A stretch of DNA of 64,000 bases, from the NCBI GenBank assembly GCA_902620465.1, contig CACNIF010000004.1, forward strand, positions 38,139-102,138, read 5' to 3'. A program made the position numbers and the translations under genes. Shown in pieces: positions 28,920 through 38,785 of the stretch (position 1 is the stretch's first letter; each line of letters begins with the position of its first letter). The notes beneath the pieces were generated by a model. It was not told the origin of the DNA and ran no database searches. It saw only the letters and a program-made list of their open reading frames with translations. This DNA comes from an uncultured Pelagibacteraceae bacterium (GTDB lineage Bacteria > Pseudomonadota > Alphaproteobacteria > Pelagibacterales > Pelagibacteraceae).

Positions 28920-30305
28920 TCAAGATGCCACTTGAATAGAATTTTTCGAATAGCTGCTATTCTTTTTAATCTCATCTGATATTAAAAATGCTAATTCTAA
29001 GGCTTGATCTGCATTAAGTCTAGGATCACAATGGGTGTGGTATCTGCTTGACAAATCAGCATCAGAAATTTTTCTTGCTCCACCGGTGCATTCTGTCACA
29101 TTTTGACCAGTCATTTCAATATGTAAGCCTCCTGCGTAAGAACCTTCACTTTGGTGAACAGCAAATACATCTCTTACTTCTTTCAAAACCCTATTAAATG
29201 GTCTAGTTTTAAATCCAGTTGTAGATTTGATTGTGTTTCCATGCATCGGATCACAAGACCAAATAACATTCGAACCCTCTTTCTTAATCGTTCTTACAAG
29301 TTTTGGTAAAAATTTTTCAACTGAGTCATGTCCAAATCTAGATATTAAAGTAATCTTACCCTTTTCATTTTTAGGGTTTATCAAATTACAAATTTTTACA
29401 ATTTCCTCTGGTTTACTAGTAGGTCCACATTTTATTCCTATTGGATTTTCTATTCCTCTGCAAAATTCGACATGACCTCCATCTAACTGTCTAGTTCTAT
29501 CACCAATCCATACAAAGTGAGCAGATGTGTCGTGGTATTCTCCAGTTGTGGAGTCTATTCTTGTCATGCTTTCCTCAAAAGGTAGATGTAAAGCCTCGTG
29601 TGATGTCCAAAAATTGACTGTATATAATCTGTTATTAAAATCCGATGTAATTCCACACGCTGACATAAATGCTAATGCATCTGCAATCTTATCCTCTAAA
29701 TCTTTAAATTTTTTAGCTTGAGGACTTTTTTTAATATAGTCTAAATTCCACAAGTGAACTTTATTCAAATCAGCAAAACCTCCTTTTGAAAAAGCCCTTA
29801 ACAAATTCAAAGTTGATGCAGATTGTGAGTAAGCTCTAAAAAGTCTTTTTGGATCATGCTCTCTTGCTTTTTTATTAAATTCAATACCATTTACATTGTC
29901 ACCCAAATAGCTTGGAAGTTCTAAATTTCCTTGTTTTTCAGTTGGTGCACTTCTTGGTTTAGCAAACTGACCTGCAATTCTTCCAAGCTTGATTACTGGA
30001 AGTGATGCTGAGTAGGTTAAAACTAATGACATTTGTAAAATTAGTTTAAATGTATCTCTAATATTATCTGGGTTAAATTCAGCGAAACTCTCTGCACAAT
30101 CTCCTCCCTGAAGTAAAAAAGCTTTACCATCTACTACTTCGGCAAGTTGTTGTTTTAAGTGTCTCGTCTCACCAGCAAAAACAAGTGGTGGAAATTTTTT
30201 TATCTTACCTAAAACTTGTTCTAATTCCTTCTTATCTGAGTAATTAGGGATGTGTTTTACCGGAAACTTTCTCCAACTATTTATTTTCCAATTTTTCATG
30301 TTCAA
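28920..30305 (-). CDS. class II 3-deoxy-7-phosphoheptulonate (DAHP) synthase
   Basis: First step of the shikimate pathway: phosphoenolpyruvate plus erythrose-4-phosphate gives DAHP. The 461-residue protein is the plant-like AroA-II type: LLQGGDCAESF near residue 80, GRIAGQFAKPRS near 107, WIGDRTRQLDGGHVEF near 266, and DPMHGNT near 354. It is not homologous in length or motifs to AroG/F/H. Met3 (30299) is an equally good start. It lies upstream of nadE, 39 bp away, on the same strand. Confidence 0.94.
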   Translation of the reverse strand: MNMKNWKINSWRKFPVKHIPNYSDKKELEQVLGKIKKFPPLVFAGETRHLKQQLAEVVDGKAFLLQGGDCAESFAEFNPDNIRDTFKLILQMSLVLTYSASLPVIKLGRIAGQFAKPRSAPTEKQGNLELPSYLGDNVNGIEFNKKAREHDPKRLFRAYSQSASTLNLLRAFSKGGFADLNKVHLWNLDYIKKSPQAKKFKDLEDKIADALAFMSACGITSDFNNRLYTVNFWTSHEALHLPFEESMTRIDSTTGEYHDTSAHFVWIGDRTRQLDGGHVEFCRGIENPIGIKCGPTSKPEEIVKICNLINPKNEKGKITLISRFGHDSVEKFLPKLVRTIKKEGSNVIWSCDPMHGNTIKSTTGFKTRPFNRVLKEVRDVFAVHQSEGSYAGGLHIEMTGQNVTECTGGARKISDADLSSRYHTHCDPRLNADQALELAFLISDEIKKNSSYSKNSIQVAS

Positions 30306-30368
30306 CCTGCGATTGTTGTAGCAGAGTTTTAGAAGTAATCAACTCAGAATTAATATGCTTAAATGTTA

Positions 30369-31196
30369 CTAAAAGTCTAATTCTATTAATGTATTCTCAC
30401 ATACATACCAAGCATCAAAATCTGTTAAATTCTTAAATACTCTTTTATATTTGTTATTGCTCATCAAATCATCAATCTTAATTTCTAAGTCTGTATGATT
30501 ATGCTCAATCGTAAATACTTTTGGCCTATAATTTGCAAAATTAAGAGATTTTAAAATCTCATATTCTGAACCTTCAGTATCTATCGAGATATAAGAAGGT
30601 GTTATATTGTTAAAATGTTCCTCAATTACATCATTTAACGCAATGGTTTTTACAGGAATAATTTTACCATTTCTTTTTCTTAATGCTGCATTCCCTGGCA
30701 TAGAATTTTTATCACTATCTACGAAATCATTAAGTGTAGAATAAACGCCGGCATCTGACATGAAAAAATCTAGAGTCTCTTTACTCTTAGACCATATACA
30801 TTGTGTAATAATCTTAGTATTTTTTCTGTTTTTTTTTAAAGATTCATGCCATTGTGGGCTTGGCTCTGATAAAGCACCTTTCCAGCCATGTCGATTTTCT
30901 AACATATAGGAATTGGAAAATTCTATCCCATCCGTAGCCCCAAATTCTAAAAAGGTTTTGTCAAATTTATTTCCAATTATAAATGAAGCAAAAACATCTT
31001 GATACATTTGAGACTTAATACCCTTTTTGTTTTTAAAATAGTTAATGAAATTTTGGAGAAGTATTGTATTTTGATCATTCAAAGCGTTTTGATTAAAAGC
31101 CTTATTGAGTAATAAAAAATCATCAATATTTTTACTCCGAGCGGTAGAAGCAATTTGCCAAAAGTTCACAGAATTTTTAAAAACTATATTTACCAA
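30369..31196 (-). CDS. FkbM-family methyltransferase
   Basis: A 275-residue protein with an SAM-binding FkbM fold from about residue 75: FLEFGATDGIEFSNS is motif I, and YISIDTEGSEYEILKSL near 195 is the FkbM signature. Family members O-methylate sugars or polyketides, and in marine bacteria usually surface glycans. The first ~70 residues are a family-specific leader of unknown role. It lies downstream of glmS, so a role in glycan modification is plausible but inferred. Confidence 0.8.
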   Translation of the reverse strand: MVNIVFKNSVNFWQIASTARSKNIDDFLLLNKAFNQNALNDQNTILLQNFINYFKNKKGIKSQMYQDVFASFIIGNKFDKTFLEFGATDGIEFSNSYMLENRHGWKGALSEPSPQWHESLKKNRKNTKIITQCIWSKSKETLDFFMSDAGVYSTLNDFVDSDKNSMPGNAALRKRNGKIIPVKTIALNDVIEEHFNNITPSYISIDTEGSEYEILKSLNFANYRPKVFTIEHNHTDLEIKIDDLMSNNKYKRVFKNLTDFDAWYVCENTLIELDF

Positions 31197-31264
31197 AATT
31201 TATTTAAATGTAATAAGTTACTCACATTTTTAAATTTATTTTAAAAAATATCCCAATTTAAGAA

Positions 31265-31327
31265 TTAAACCAATGTTGCAACTATCAAAAATAATAAAAC
31301 AGCGGCAGAAAAAGAATATAATTTCAT
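31265..31327 (-). CDS. possible 20-residue hydrophobic peptide
   Basis: In the 174-bp gap between glmS and the FkbM gene, the minus strand has an ATG at 31327 and 20 codons ending in TAA. The product (start MKLYSFSAAVL) would be one transmembrane helix or signal-like peptide. No Shine-Dalgarno is visible. It could be chance in AT-rich DNA. The rest of the gap shows nothing else. Confidence 0.25.
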   Translation of the reverse strand: MKLYSFSAAVLLFLIVATLV

Positions 31328-31370
31328 GCGCTAAATTTATTAGAAATATCAATTAAAGTAAATATGACTT

Positions 31371-33191
31371 TTACTCAACAGTTACTGACTTAGCTAGATT
31401 TCTAGGCTTATCTATATCAAAACCTTTTTTTAAAGCCGAATAATAAGCTAATTTTTGAAGAGGTATGGTTAAAAGAAAAGGTAAAAGATCTTCATTAGTT
31501 TTCTCGACCTCAATTGTTTCCCAAATATTTTCTGAGACTATCTCATCTTTACTTTTATTAGTAATCAATAAAACTTTCGCTCCTCTTGCTATAACTTCCT
31601 GCATATTAGAAATAGTTTTTTTATAATAATTATCTCTAGGCGCTAACACTACAACTGGCATACCTTCCTCAATTAAAGCTAAAGGTCCATGTTTCATTTC
31701 TCCTGCTGGGTAACCTTCAGCATGGACATAAGATAATTCTTTTAATTTTAATGCACCCTCTAGTGCTATCGGATATGAAAAACCTCTTCCTAAAAACATA
31801 GAACCTTTTGCTTCATTAAAAGTGCTGGAAATATTCTGTATTTTATTATCTATCAATAAAGTTTGTTCTACTAATTTTGGTAAAATTTTTAATTCCTTTA
31901 ACTTTTGGGAAAATTCTTTTTTATTAATATCTTTTCTGATTAATCCAAGTTTTAAAGAAAAAATATATAATATTAACATCTGGCCTAAGAAGGCTTTAGT
32001 CGAAGCAACACCTATCTCAGTACCACAATGTATCGGTAAAACAAATTTAGAATCTCTTGCTATTGAACTTTCAATTACATTAACAACACCACAAGTTTTC
32101 ATACCATTTTTATTACACAAATCTAAAGCCGCATAAGTATCAGCAGTTTCACCTGATTGTGATACAAAAATATATAAACTGTCTTTTTTAAATCTATTTT
32201 TCCTATACCTAAATTCTGAAGCTATATCTACACTCACATCTAAAGAAGTTAGTTCCTCAAACCAATATTTGGCCATTAAACAAGAATGATAAGCGGTACC
32301 ACATCCTATCAATATTACTGAGGAAACATCTTCAACCTTCCATGGAAAATTAAATATATTAATATCATTATTTGCAGTATCTAAATATTCTTTAATACCA
32401 TTCTTTATTGACATTGGTTGTTCGTCTATTTCTTTTGCCATAAAATGTTTATAGTCACCTTTGTCATATTTTTGGTTTTCACTTGATAACTCTAGAACTT
32501 TTTTATTTATTTTTTTTCCCTTCTCATCAAAAAATTCTACTAGATCTTTTTTAATCACACAAAATTCACCATCATTTAGATAAGTAATTTTGTTTGTCAT
32601 TGATTTTAAAGCATAGGAGTCTGAACCTAAATAATTTTCATTTGGACCATAACCAACAGCTAAAGGTGAGCCCCTTCTAGCACCTATAATTAAATCTGGT
32701 TGATCTTTAAAGATAATTCCTAAAGCAAAACTTCCATGAAGTAATTTTAAAGTTTTTTTTATAGAGTTTATTATATTTTCTGTTTTCAAATGCTCAGTTA
32801 TTAAATGAACTATAACCTCTGTATCTGTTTGGGATTTAAATTTGTGTCCTTTCCCAATTAAAAATTTTTTTAAAATAGTTGAATTTTCAATTATTCCATT
32901 ATGTACCACTGAAACATTTTGGGAAGAATGCGGGTGAGCATTCAAGCTACTAGGTATTCCATGGGTTGCCCATCTAACATGACCAATGCCTATAGTTCCC
33001 TCCATCTTTTGGACAAGTAAATTTTTTTCTAAATTATCTACTCTCCCCTCAGATTTTATCTCATTAATCGAACCGCTTGATAAAGTGGCAATTCCCGCTG
33101 AATCGTAACCCCTATACTCTAATTTTTTTAAAGAATTAATTATCGCTGACGATACTGGCTTGTAACTATTAATTCCAATAATTCCACACAT
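31371..33191 (-). CDS. glmS: glucosamine-6-phosphate synthase (isomerizing)
   Basis: Makes glucosamine-6-phosphate from fructose-6-phosphate and glutamine, the first step toward UDP-GlcNAc for peptidoglycan and lipopolysaccharide. Cys2 (MCGIIGI) is the nucleophile of the N-terminal glutaminase domain, with GIGHVRWATHG near residue 73. Two SIS sugar-binding domains follow (SQSGETADT, then EGYPAGEMKHGP). The end DKPRNLAKSVTVE is the typical C-terminal tail. Length 606 is normal. The start overlaps the glmU-like stop by 1 bp. Confidence 0.96.
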   Translation of the reverse strand: MCGIIGINSYKPVSSAIINSLKKLEYRGYDSAGIATLSSGSINEIKSEGRVDNLEKNLLVQKMEGTIGIGHVRWATHGIPSSLNAHPHSSQNVSVVHNGIIENSTILKKFLIGKGHKFKSQTDTEVIVHLITEHLKTENIINSIKKTLKLLHGSFALGIIFKDQPDLIIGARRGSPLAVGYGPNENYLGSDSYALKSMTNKITYLNDGEFCVIKKDLVEFFDEKGKKINKKVLELSSENQKYDKGDYKHFMAKEIDEQPMSIKNGIKEYLDTANNDINIFNFPWKVEDVSSVILIGCGTAYHSCLMAKYWFEELTSLDVSVDIASEFRYRKNRFKKDSLYIFVSQSGETADTYAALDLCNKNGMKTCGVVNVIESSIARDSKFVLPIHCGTEIGVASTKAFLGQMLILYIFSLKLGLIRKDINKKEFSQKLKELKILPKLVEQTLLIDNKIQNISSTFNEAKGSMFLGRGFSYPIALEGALKLKELSYVHAEGYPAGEMKHGPLALIEEGMPVVVLAPRDNYYKKTISNMQEVIARGAKVLLITNKSKDEIVSENIWETIEVEKTNEDLLPFLLTIPLQKLAYYSALKKGFDIDKPRNLAKSVTVE

Positions 33192-33814
33192 TATTTTTTT
33201 CTAGTTTTGTAATTTTTGATTTCTTTTTGTTCACTCCTTGTTAAGGCCAAAGATTTTTTTTTTACATTTCTTGTTATAACAGATCCAGCTCCGATTGTAC
33301 TACCTTCACCAATAGTTATTGGAGCTACAAGTGATGAGTTTGATCCTATAAATACTTTGTCTTTTATATTGGTTACGTATTTCTTTTTTCCATCATAATT
33401 ACAAGTGATTGTTCCTGCGCCTACATTCACAGATTTACCTATCTTGCTGTCACCAACATATGTTAAGTGATTTATCTTTGACTTTTTACCAATTACACTT
33501 TTTTTTACTTCAACAAAATTTCCAACTTTTGAACCTTCTTTTAAAATTGTATTAGGTCTTATTCTTGCATAGGGTCCAATCTCAACTTTATTCTCAATTT
33601 GACATGACTCAAGATGAGAAAAAGATTTAATTACAACATTATTTCCAATTTTTACTTTAGAACCAATCACAACATAAGGTTCAATTATTACGTTTTTGCC
33701 TATTTGTGTATCGTTAGAAAAAAAGATTGTTTCAGGACCAACCATTTTTACACCTGATTTTAAAAACTTGTTTCTTAAATAAGTTTGAGAATTTTTTAAA
33801 TTAAGCTGTTTCAT
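33191..33814 (-). CDS. glmU: GlmU-like acetyltransferase domain, without the uridylyltransferase half
   Basis: A 207-residue left-handed beta-helix protein that aligns with the C-terminal half of GlmU, which acetylates glucosamine-1-phosphate. Active-site residues match: YARIRP (Arg), VEVKKSV (Lys), NHLTY (His, Tyr), CNYDGKKKY (Asn, Lys) and ALTRS (Arg). Full GlmU is ~450 residues and begins with a GTRM-containing pyrophosphorylase domain; that domain is absent here and nothing of it is left upstream. The frame starts in the linker between the two domains. It overlaps glmS, so it still belongs to amino-sugar synthesis. The uridylyltransferase must be encoded elsewhere. Confidence 0.85.
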   Translation of the reverse strand: MKQLNLKNSQTYLRNKFLKSGVKMVGPETIFFSNDTQIGKNVIIEPYVVIGSKVKIGNNVVIKSFSHLESCQIENKVEIGPYARIRPNTILKEGSKVGNFVEVKKSVIGKKSKINHLTYVGDSKIGKSVNVGAGTITCNYDGKKKYVTNIKDKVFIGSNSSLVAPITIGEGSTIGAGSVITRNVKKKSLALTRSEQKEIKNYKTRKK

Positions 33815-33885
33815 CTTTTAAATCCTTTATATTATGTATATATGTTTCTTAATTCACAAAATATTTCTTAAAAATACTTTTAAAT

Positions 33886-34569
33886 ATGAAACAAAAATTT
33901 ACAATTTTATTTGATTTAGATGGAACTTTAGTTGATACAGCTCCAGATCTTATGCGTGCTCACAATCATGTAATGAAAAAATTTGGTTACCCAACAAAAT
34001 CTACTGATGAAATAAGAAATCTTGTTGGACAAGGAGCTGGTGCAATGCTTGGAAGATCGATTTGGGGGCAAGCTAAAAAAGAATTTGGAAAAGTTCAAGA
34101 TGATAAAATTAAGAAAGAAATGGTAAAAGATTTTGTAGATTTTTATGGGAAAAACATTGTCAATGAAAGCACATTAATTAACGGAGTAAGAGAATTTTTA
34201 ATATGGTCAAAAAAAAATGACATTTCTATGGCGGTTTGTACCAATAAACAAGAGCACTTAGCTATCGATCTTTTAAAGAAAATTGGTATTTACAATTTTT
34301 TTGAATATGTTGCTGGACACAATACATTTGATTATTGTAAGCCTGATCCAAGACACTTAACATCGGTTATAGAAATTTTAGATGGTGATATTAAAAAAAC
34401 ACTCATGATTGGAGACAGTGAAACAGATGCTAATGCTGCAAAAAGCGCAGGTATCCCAGTTATTTTACTCGAAGATGGATATACAGAAAAAAATATTACT
34501 GAAATTTACCACAATCACTTAGTAAAAGACTTTGTGGGTATAGAAAAAATAGTATCTAAATATCTTTAA
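33886..34569 (+). CDS. gph: phosphoglycolate phosphatase-like HAD hydrolase
   Basis: A 227-residue HAD-superfamily phosphatase. Motif I is FDLDGTLVDTAPDL with catalytic Asp10 and Asp12, motif II is VCTNKQ, and the C-terminal metal motif is MIGDSETDANAAKSAG. The NLVGQGAGAML cap sequence fits the Gph group, which removes phosphoglycolate formed by oxygenase or DNA-repair chemistry. It is divergent to the glmU-like gene and about 55 bp upstream of prpD. Substrate is likely but not proven. Confidence 0.85.
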   Translation: MKQKFTILFDLDGTLVDTAPDLMRAHNHVMKKFGYPTKSTDEIRNLVGQGAGAMLGRSIWGQAKKEFGKVQDDKIKKEMVKDFVDFYGKNIVNESTLINGVREFLIWSKKNDISMAVCTNKQEHLAIDLLKKIGIYNFFEYVAGHNTFDYCKPDPRHLTSVIEILDGDIKKTLMIGDSETDANAAKSAGIPVILLEDGYTEKNITEIYHNHLVKDFVGIEKIVSKYL

Positions 34570-34623
34570 TATTGATTATTTTTTTTTAACTATTACAAAC
34601 AGTTCCGATACCTAGGAGTTATT

Positions 34624-36126
34624 TTGATATTACATAAAGTAAAAGTTTATCCATCCAAAATTCACTTACCTAAAAAAAAACAACTTGCTTGGAAAATTGC
34701 TGAAATAGCTAGTGATAATGCAAAATTGAATAAAGATGCTGTAGAAATGGTGATTAACAGAATTATTGACAATGCATCTGTTGCGATCGCATCACTAAAC
34801 AGAAAACCTGTTGTTTCATCTAGAGAAATGGCTCTTAAACACTCAAGAAAAAATGGGGCCACGCTCTTTGGTGTTAACAAAAAATTAAAATTTGATTGTG
34901 AGTGGGCTGCATGGTCTAATGGAACAGCTGTTAGAGAACTTGATTTCCACGACACTTTTTTAGCAGCAGATTACAGTCATCCTGGTGATAATATTCCTCC
35001 ATTAATAAGTGTTGCACAACAAAATAAGAAAAGTGGAATGGACCTTCTTAGAGGAATTATTACAGCTTATGAAGTACAAGTTAATTTAGTTAAAGGAATA
35101 TGTTTGCATAAACACAAGGTTGACCATATTGCTCATTTAGGACCTAGTGTTGCTGCAGGAATAGGATCGATGCTTAAATTAAATACTGAAACAATTTATC
35201 AGGCTGTTCAACAAGCTTTACATACGACTATTTCTACAAGGCAATCTAGAAAAGGTGAAATATCCAGTTGGAAAGCATACGCACCAGCTCATGCTGGTAA
35301 ACTAGCAATAGAAGCTGTAGACAGAGTTATGCGGGGAGAAGGTGCTCCAAGTCCAATCTATGAAGGCGAAGATAGTGTGATCGCCAGAATCCTAGATGGC
35401 AAAAAAGCATTATATAAAGTTCCACTTCCCAAAAAAGGTGAGGCTAAAAGAGCAATACTTGAAACTTACACAAAAGAATATTCAGCTGAATATCAGTCAC
35501 AAGCATTAATTGATTTAGCAAAAAAATTAAAAAATAAAATACAAAACTTAAATCAAATTAAAAAAATTGATATTTATACAAGTCATCATACACATTACGT
35601 AATTGGAACTGGTGCAAATGATCCTCAAAAAATGGATCCCAATGCTAGCAGAGAGACGTTAGATCATTCGATAATGTATATTTTTGCTGTAGCTTTAGAG
35701 GATGGTAATTGGCATCACATTAAATCTTACACTAAAGCAAGGGCTAAAAAGAAGAGTACTATAAAAATTTGGAGATCTATCAAAACTCATGAGGACAAAA
35801 AATGGACTAAAAAATATCACGATCAAAATCCTAAGCGTAAGGCTTTTGGTGCAAAAGTGGTAATAACCCTAAAAAATGGTAAAAAAATATCAGAACAACA
35901 GGAGATAGCTGATGCACATCCAAATGGATCACGACCTTTTAAAAGAAAGAATTATATAAGTAAGTTCTTAACTTTATCAGAAAATATAGTAACCAAAAAA
36001 GAAAGTGATAGATTTTTAAGAGTAGTTCAGAATTTAAAAAGATTAAAATCAGGTCAATTAGATAATTTAAATATAGAAGTGGGAAAAAATAAATTAAAAA
36101 GAAACTTAAAAAAAGGAATTTTTTAA
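34624..36126 (+). CDS. prpD: 2-methylcitrate dehydratase (MmgE/PrpD family)
   Basis: A 500-residue PrpD-type protein that dehydrates 2-methylcitrate to cis-aconitate analogue in the methylcitrate cycle. Signature regions are [11 protein letters not shown] near residue 103, [12 protein letters not shown], and [20 protein letters not shown] near 221. The start is TTG at 34624, supported by an AGGAG ribosome site at 34614-34618. The last base is shared with prpB. With prpB and prpC immediately after, the assignment is strong. Confidence 0.92.
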   Translation: MILHKVKVYPSKIHLPKKKQLAWKIAEIASDNAKLNKDAVEMVINRIIDNASVAIASLNRKPVVSSREMALKHSRKNGATLFGVNKKLKFDCEWAAWSNGTAVRELDFHDTFLAADYSHPGDNIPPLISVAQQNKKSGMDLLRGIITAYEVQVNLVKGICLHKHKVDHIAHLGPSVAAGIGSMLKLNTETIYQAVQQALHTTISTRQSRKGEISSWKAYAPAHAGKLAIEAVDRVMRGEGAPSPIYEGEDSVIARILDGKKALYKVPLPKKGEAKRAILETYTKEYSAEYQSQALIDLAKKLKNKIQNLNQIKKIDIYTSHHTHYVIGTGANDPQKMDPNASRETLDHSIMYIFAVALEDGNWHHIKSYTKARAKKKSTIKIWRSIKTHEDKKWTKKYHDQNPKRKAFGAKVVITLKNGKKISEQQEIADAHPNGSRPFKRKNYISKFLTLSENIVTKKESDRFLRVVQNLKRLKSGQLDNLNIEVGKNKLKRNLKKGIF

Positions 36127-37022
36127 TGCATTTTGTTGAAAAAGAACCAAATCAAAAAAGGGAAGATTTAGATAAGAAATTAAGATCAAATAAAATTTTA
36201 AGAGTTCCTGGTGCTTATAATCCCTTAACAGCGAAACTTATCGAAGAGATTGGTTATGATGCAGTTTATGTTTCAGGTGGTGTTATGGCCAATGATCTTG
36301 GTTTCCCTGATATTGGATTAACAACATTGCAAGATGTAAGCACGAGATCATATTTAATTTCTAGAGTTACAAATCTTCCAACTATTGTGGATATAGATAC
36401 TGGTTTTAAATCATGCAAAGAGACAGTAGAAACCTTTGAGGAATTCGGAATTTCAGCAGTTCATCTTGAGGATCAAATTGAGAGGAAAAGATGTGGTCAT
36501 CTGGATAATAAAGAACTTATTGATACTCATGCCATGGTTAAAAAAATTAAAGAATGTGTATCAGCTAGGAAAGATAATAATTTTAAAATTATAGCTAGAT
36601 CAGATGCAAAAAGTGTAGAGGGAATAGATAAGATGATCGATAGATGCAAAGCTTATGTAGATGCTGGAGCTGAAATTATTTTTCCAGAAGCTTTACATGA
36701 TGAAAAAGATTTTGAAAAAGTAAGAAAAGAGCTTTCGTGTTATTTGCTAGCAAATATGACTGAATTTGGAAAAACTAAGTTGTTCAATTTTAAAGAATTA
36801 GAACAATTTGGTTATAATATAGTTATTTATCCTGTCACCACGCAAAGGTTAGCGATGAAAAATGTTGAAGATGGATTAAGAGACATTTATGCAAATGGAC
36901 ACCAAAACAATATAATTGATAAGATGCAAACAAGAAGAAGGTTATATGAGCTTGTGGATTATGAAAAATATAATAGTTTAGACGAAACTATTTACAATTT
37001 TAGTACTGATGGACACGAATAA
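36126..37022 (+). CDS. prpB: methylisocitrate lyase
   Basis: Splits 2-methylisocitrate to pyruvate and succinate. The 298-residue protein has the KRCGHL catalytic loop (Cys near 122), GAYNPLTAKLIEEIGYDAVYVSG near 30, DIDTGF metal ligands, and IARSDAKSVEG near 157. It belongs to the isocitrate lyase superfamily, in the PrpB-size branch. It is flanked and overlapped by prpD and prpC, completing the cycle. Confidence 0.94.
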   Translation: MHFVEKEPNQKREDLDKKLRSNKILRVPGAYNPLTAKLIEEIGYDAVYVSGGVMANDLGFPDIGLTTLQDVSTRSYLISRVTNLPTIVDIDTGFKSCKETVETFEEFGISAVHLEDQIERKRCGHLDNKELIDTHAMVKKIKECVSARKDNNFKIIARSDAKSVEGIDKMIDRCKAYVDAGAEIIFPEALHDEKDFEKVRKELSCYLLANMTEFGKTKLFNFKELEQFGYNIVIYPVTTQRLAMKNVEDGLRDIYANGHQNNIIDKMQTRRRLYELVDYEKYNSLDETIYNFSTDGHE

Positions 37023-38146
37023 TGACTGATGACATAAAAAAAGGCTTACTTGGAATTGTTGTTGATGAAACAGAAGTTTCAAAAGTTATGCCTGAGATAA
37101 ATTCTCTTACTTATAGAGGTTATGCAGCACAAGATCTATGCGAATATTGTAAATTTGAAGAGGTCGCTTATTTAATTTTGAATAAAGACTTACCAAATTC
37201 AATAGAATTAAGAAAATTCGAAAAAGAGGAAAGAAATAATAGAGATCTCTCTAAAGATTTATATTCATTCATTAAGAAAATGCCTAAAAAGTCCCATCCA
37301 ATGGATGTGGCTAGGACTGCAGTAAGTATCATGGGTTTAGAAGATAAAGAGACAACAGATTCCTCACCTGAGGCGAACATGAGAAAAGCAGTTAGAATTT
37401 TAGCGAAAACACCAACTGCTTTAGCTGCGTTTTACAGAATAAGAAAAGGTAAAAATATAATCAAACCTAAAAAAAATTTAAATATGTCTGAGAATTTTTT
37501 TCATATGTGCTTTGGAAAAGTTCCTCAAAAAGAAATTGTAAAAGCTTTTGATGTGTCTTTAATTTTATATGCTGAACACAGTTTCAATGTTTCAACATTT
37601 ACGGCAAGGACTATTACAAGTAGTTTGTCTGATATTCACGGAGCTATAACTGGTGCAATAGCAAGTTTAAAAGGTCCTCTTCATGGTGGAGCTAATGAAG
37701 AAGTCATGCATATGATGAATAAAATAAAAAGTCCTAAGAATGCATTAAATTGGATAAACAATGCACTCGCGAAAAAGGAAGTTGTAATGGGTTTTGGTCA
37801 TAGAGTTTATAAATCTGGTGACTCGAGAGTTCCTACTATGAGGAAATATTTTGCTAAAGTAGCGAAGATCAAAAAAGATAAAAAATTTGAAAAAATTTAT
37901 GATATTATTGAAAAAGTTATGATTGATAAAAAAAACATACATCCTAATGTAGATTATCCCACTGGACCTACGTACCATTTAATGGGTTTTGACACAGATT
38001 TTTTTACACCAATATTTGTAATTTCCAGAATTACAGGATGGTCAGCACATATAATGGAACAACATGCTGCAAATAAACTAATTAGACCATTAGCGAGCTA
38101 CAAAGGTAATAAACACAGAAAAGTTCTACAATTAAATCAAAGATAG
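37022..38146 (+). CDS. prpC: 2-methylcitrate synthase
   Basis: Condenses propionyl-CoA and oxaloacetate. It is a 374-residue citrate synthase-family enzyme. Catalytic His residues lie in GPLHGGANE and GFGHRVYKSGDSR, and the catalytic Asp lies in the C-terminal third, after the FYTPIFVISR-like segment (here DFFTPIFVISRITGW). The start overlaps the prpB stop. The prpD-prpB-prpC context makes methylcitrate synthase more likely than a housekeeping citrate synthase. Confidence 0.92.
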   Translation: MTDDIKKGLLGIVVDETEVSKVMPEINSLTYRGYAAQDLCEYCKFEEVAYLILNKDLPNSIELRKFEKEERNNRDLSKDLYSFIKKMPKKSHPMDVARTAVSIMGLEDKETTDSSPEANMRKAVRILAKTPTALAAFYRIRKGKNIIKPKKNLNMSENFFHMCFGKVPQKEIVKAFDVSLILYAEHSFNVSTFTARTITSSLSDIHGAITGAIASLKGPLHGGANEEVMHMMNKIKSPKNALNWINNALAKKEVVMGFGHRVYKSGDSRVPTMRKYFAKVAKIKKDKKFEKIYDIIEKVMIDKKNIHPNVDYPTGPTYHLMGFDTDFFTPIFVISRITGWSAHIMEQHAANKLIRPLASYKGNKHRKVLQLNQR

Positions 38147-38150
38147 TTTT

Positions 38151-38777
38151 TTATTTTTGAATTTTAGCAAATCGATTTTCACAAAGTATATCAACATTTA
38201 ATTGATTTTTATTTACGAATTCGTCTATAGCTTCTTTAACACCTGGTGCTGAGCCTAAATTGTAATCATCGCATAAAACAGTTCCTCCTTTTTTTATAAC
38301 CTCAATGCAGTTATCCAGGTCGTTCTTAACCGTATTATATTCATGACCTCCATCTAAAAAAACATAGTCTATTTTACTCATGTCCATCTTGTTCAAAACT
38401 TTATTTGAATTTCCTTGAATTAGATGAACATTTTTTTCGAATTTTTTTAACAAATCTCTTACAGCTTCAAGACTATAAGGATTTTGTTTTTTAATGTATT
38501 TAAAATAAATTTTCTTTAATGGGTTATTAAATGTATTGTTAGGTATAACCTCATTTTTGTTCTCTTCATTTTCTGCAAATAGATCTAACCCTATATATTT
38601 AAAATCATTATTATGAGTTCGATAAAGTAATTCACAAATATTCCGCGCAGTAACTCCATGAAAAACTCCTATCTCTAAAAAAATTTTAGGTCGTTCTTTT
38701 CTAACTTCATCTAAAAGAAAATCTCCATGACCTTTTTGTTTAAGGCTCGTTTTCCTAAAATATTTCTTATATTTCAT
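38151..38777 (-). CDS. class I SAM methyltransferase (Methyltransf_24 type)
   Basis: A 208-residue Rossmann-fold methyltransferase. FLEIGVFHGVTARNI near residue 33 is the SAM loop, YIGLDLFAE is motif II, and YVFLDGGHEYNTVKNDLDN near 134, then GGTVLCDDYN, are typical of the family that includes sugar and rhamnosyl O-methyltransferases. It converges on prpC with a 4-bp gap. The target is unknown, though surface glycans are likely given the family. Confidence 0.75.
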   Translation of the reverse strand: MKYKKYFRKTSLKQKGHGDFLLDEVRKERPKIFLEIGVFHGVTARNICELLYRTHNNDFKYIGLDLFAENEENKNEVIPNNTFNNPLKKIYFKYIKKQNPYSLEAVRDLLKKFEKNVHLIQGNSNKVLNKMDMSKIDYVFLDGGHEYNTVKNDLDNCIEVIKKGGTVLCDDYNLGSAPGVKEAIDEFVNKNQLNVDILCENRFAKIQK

Positions 38778-38785
38778 TAATAAAT

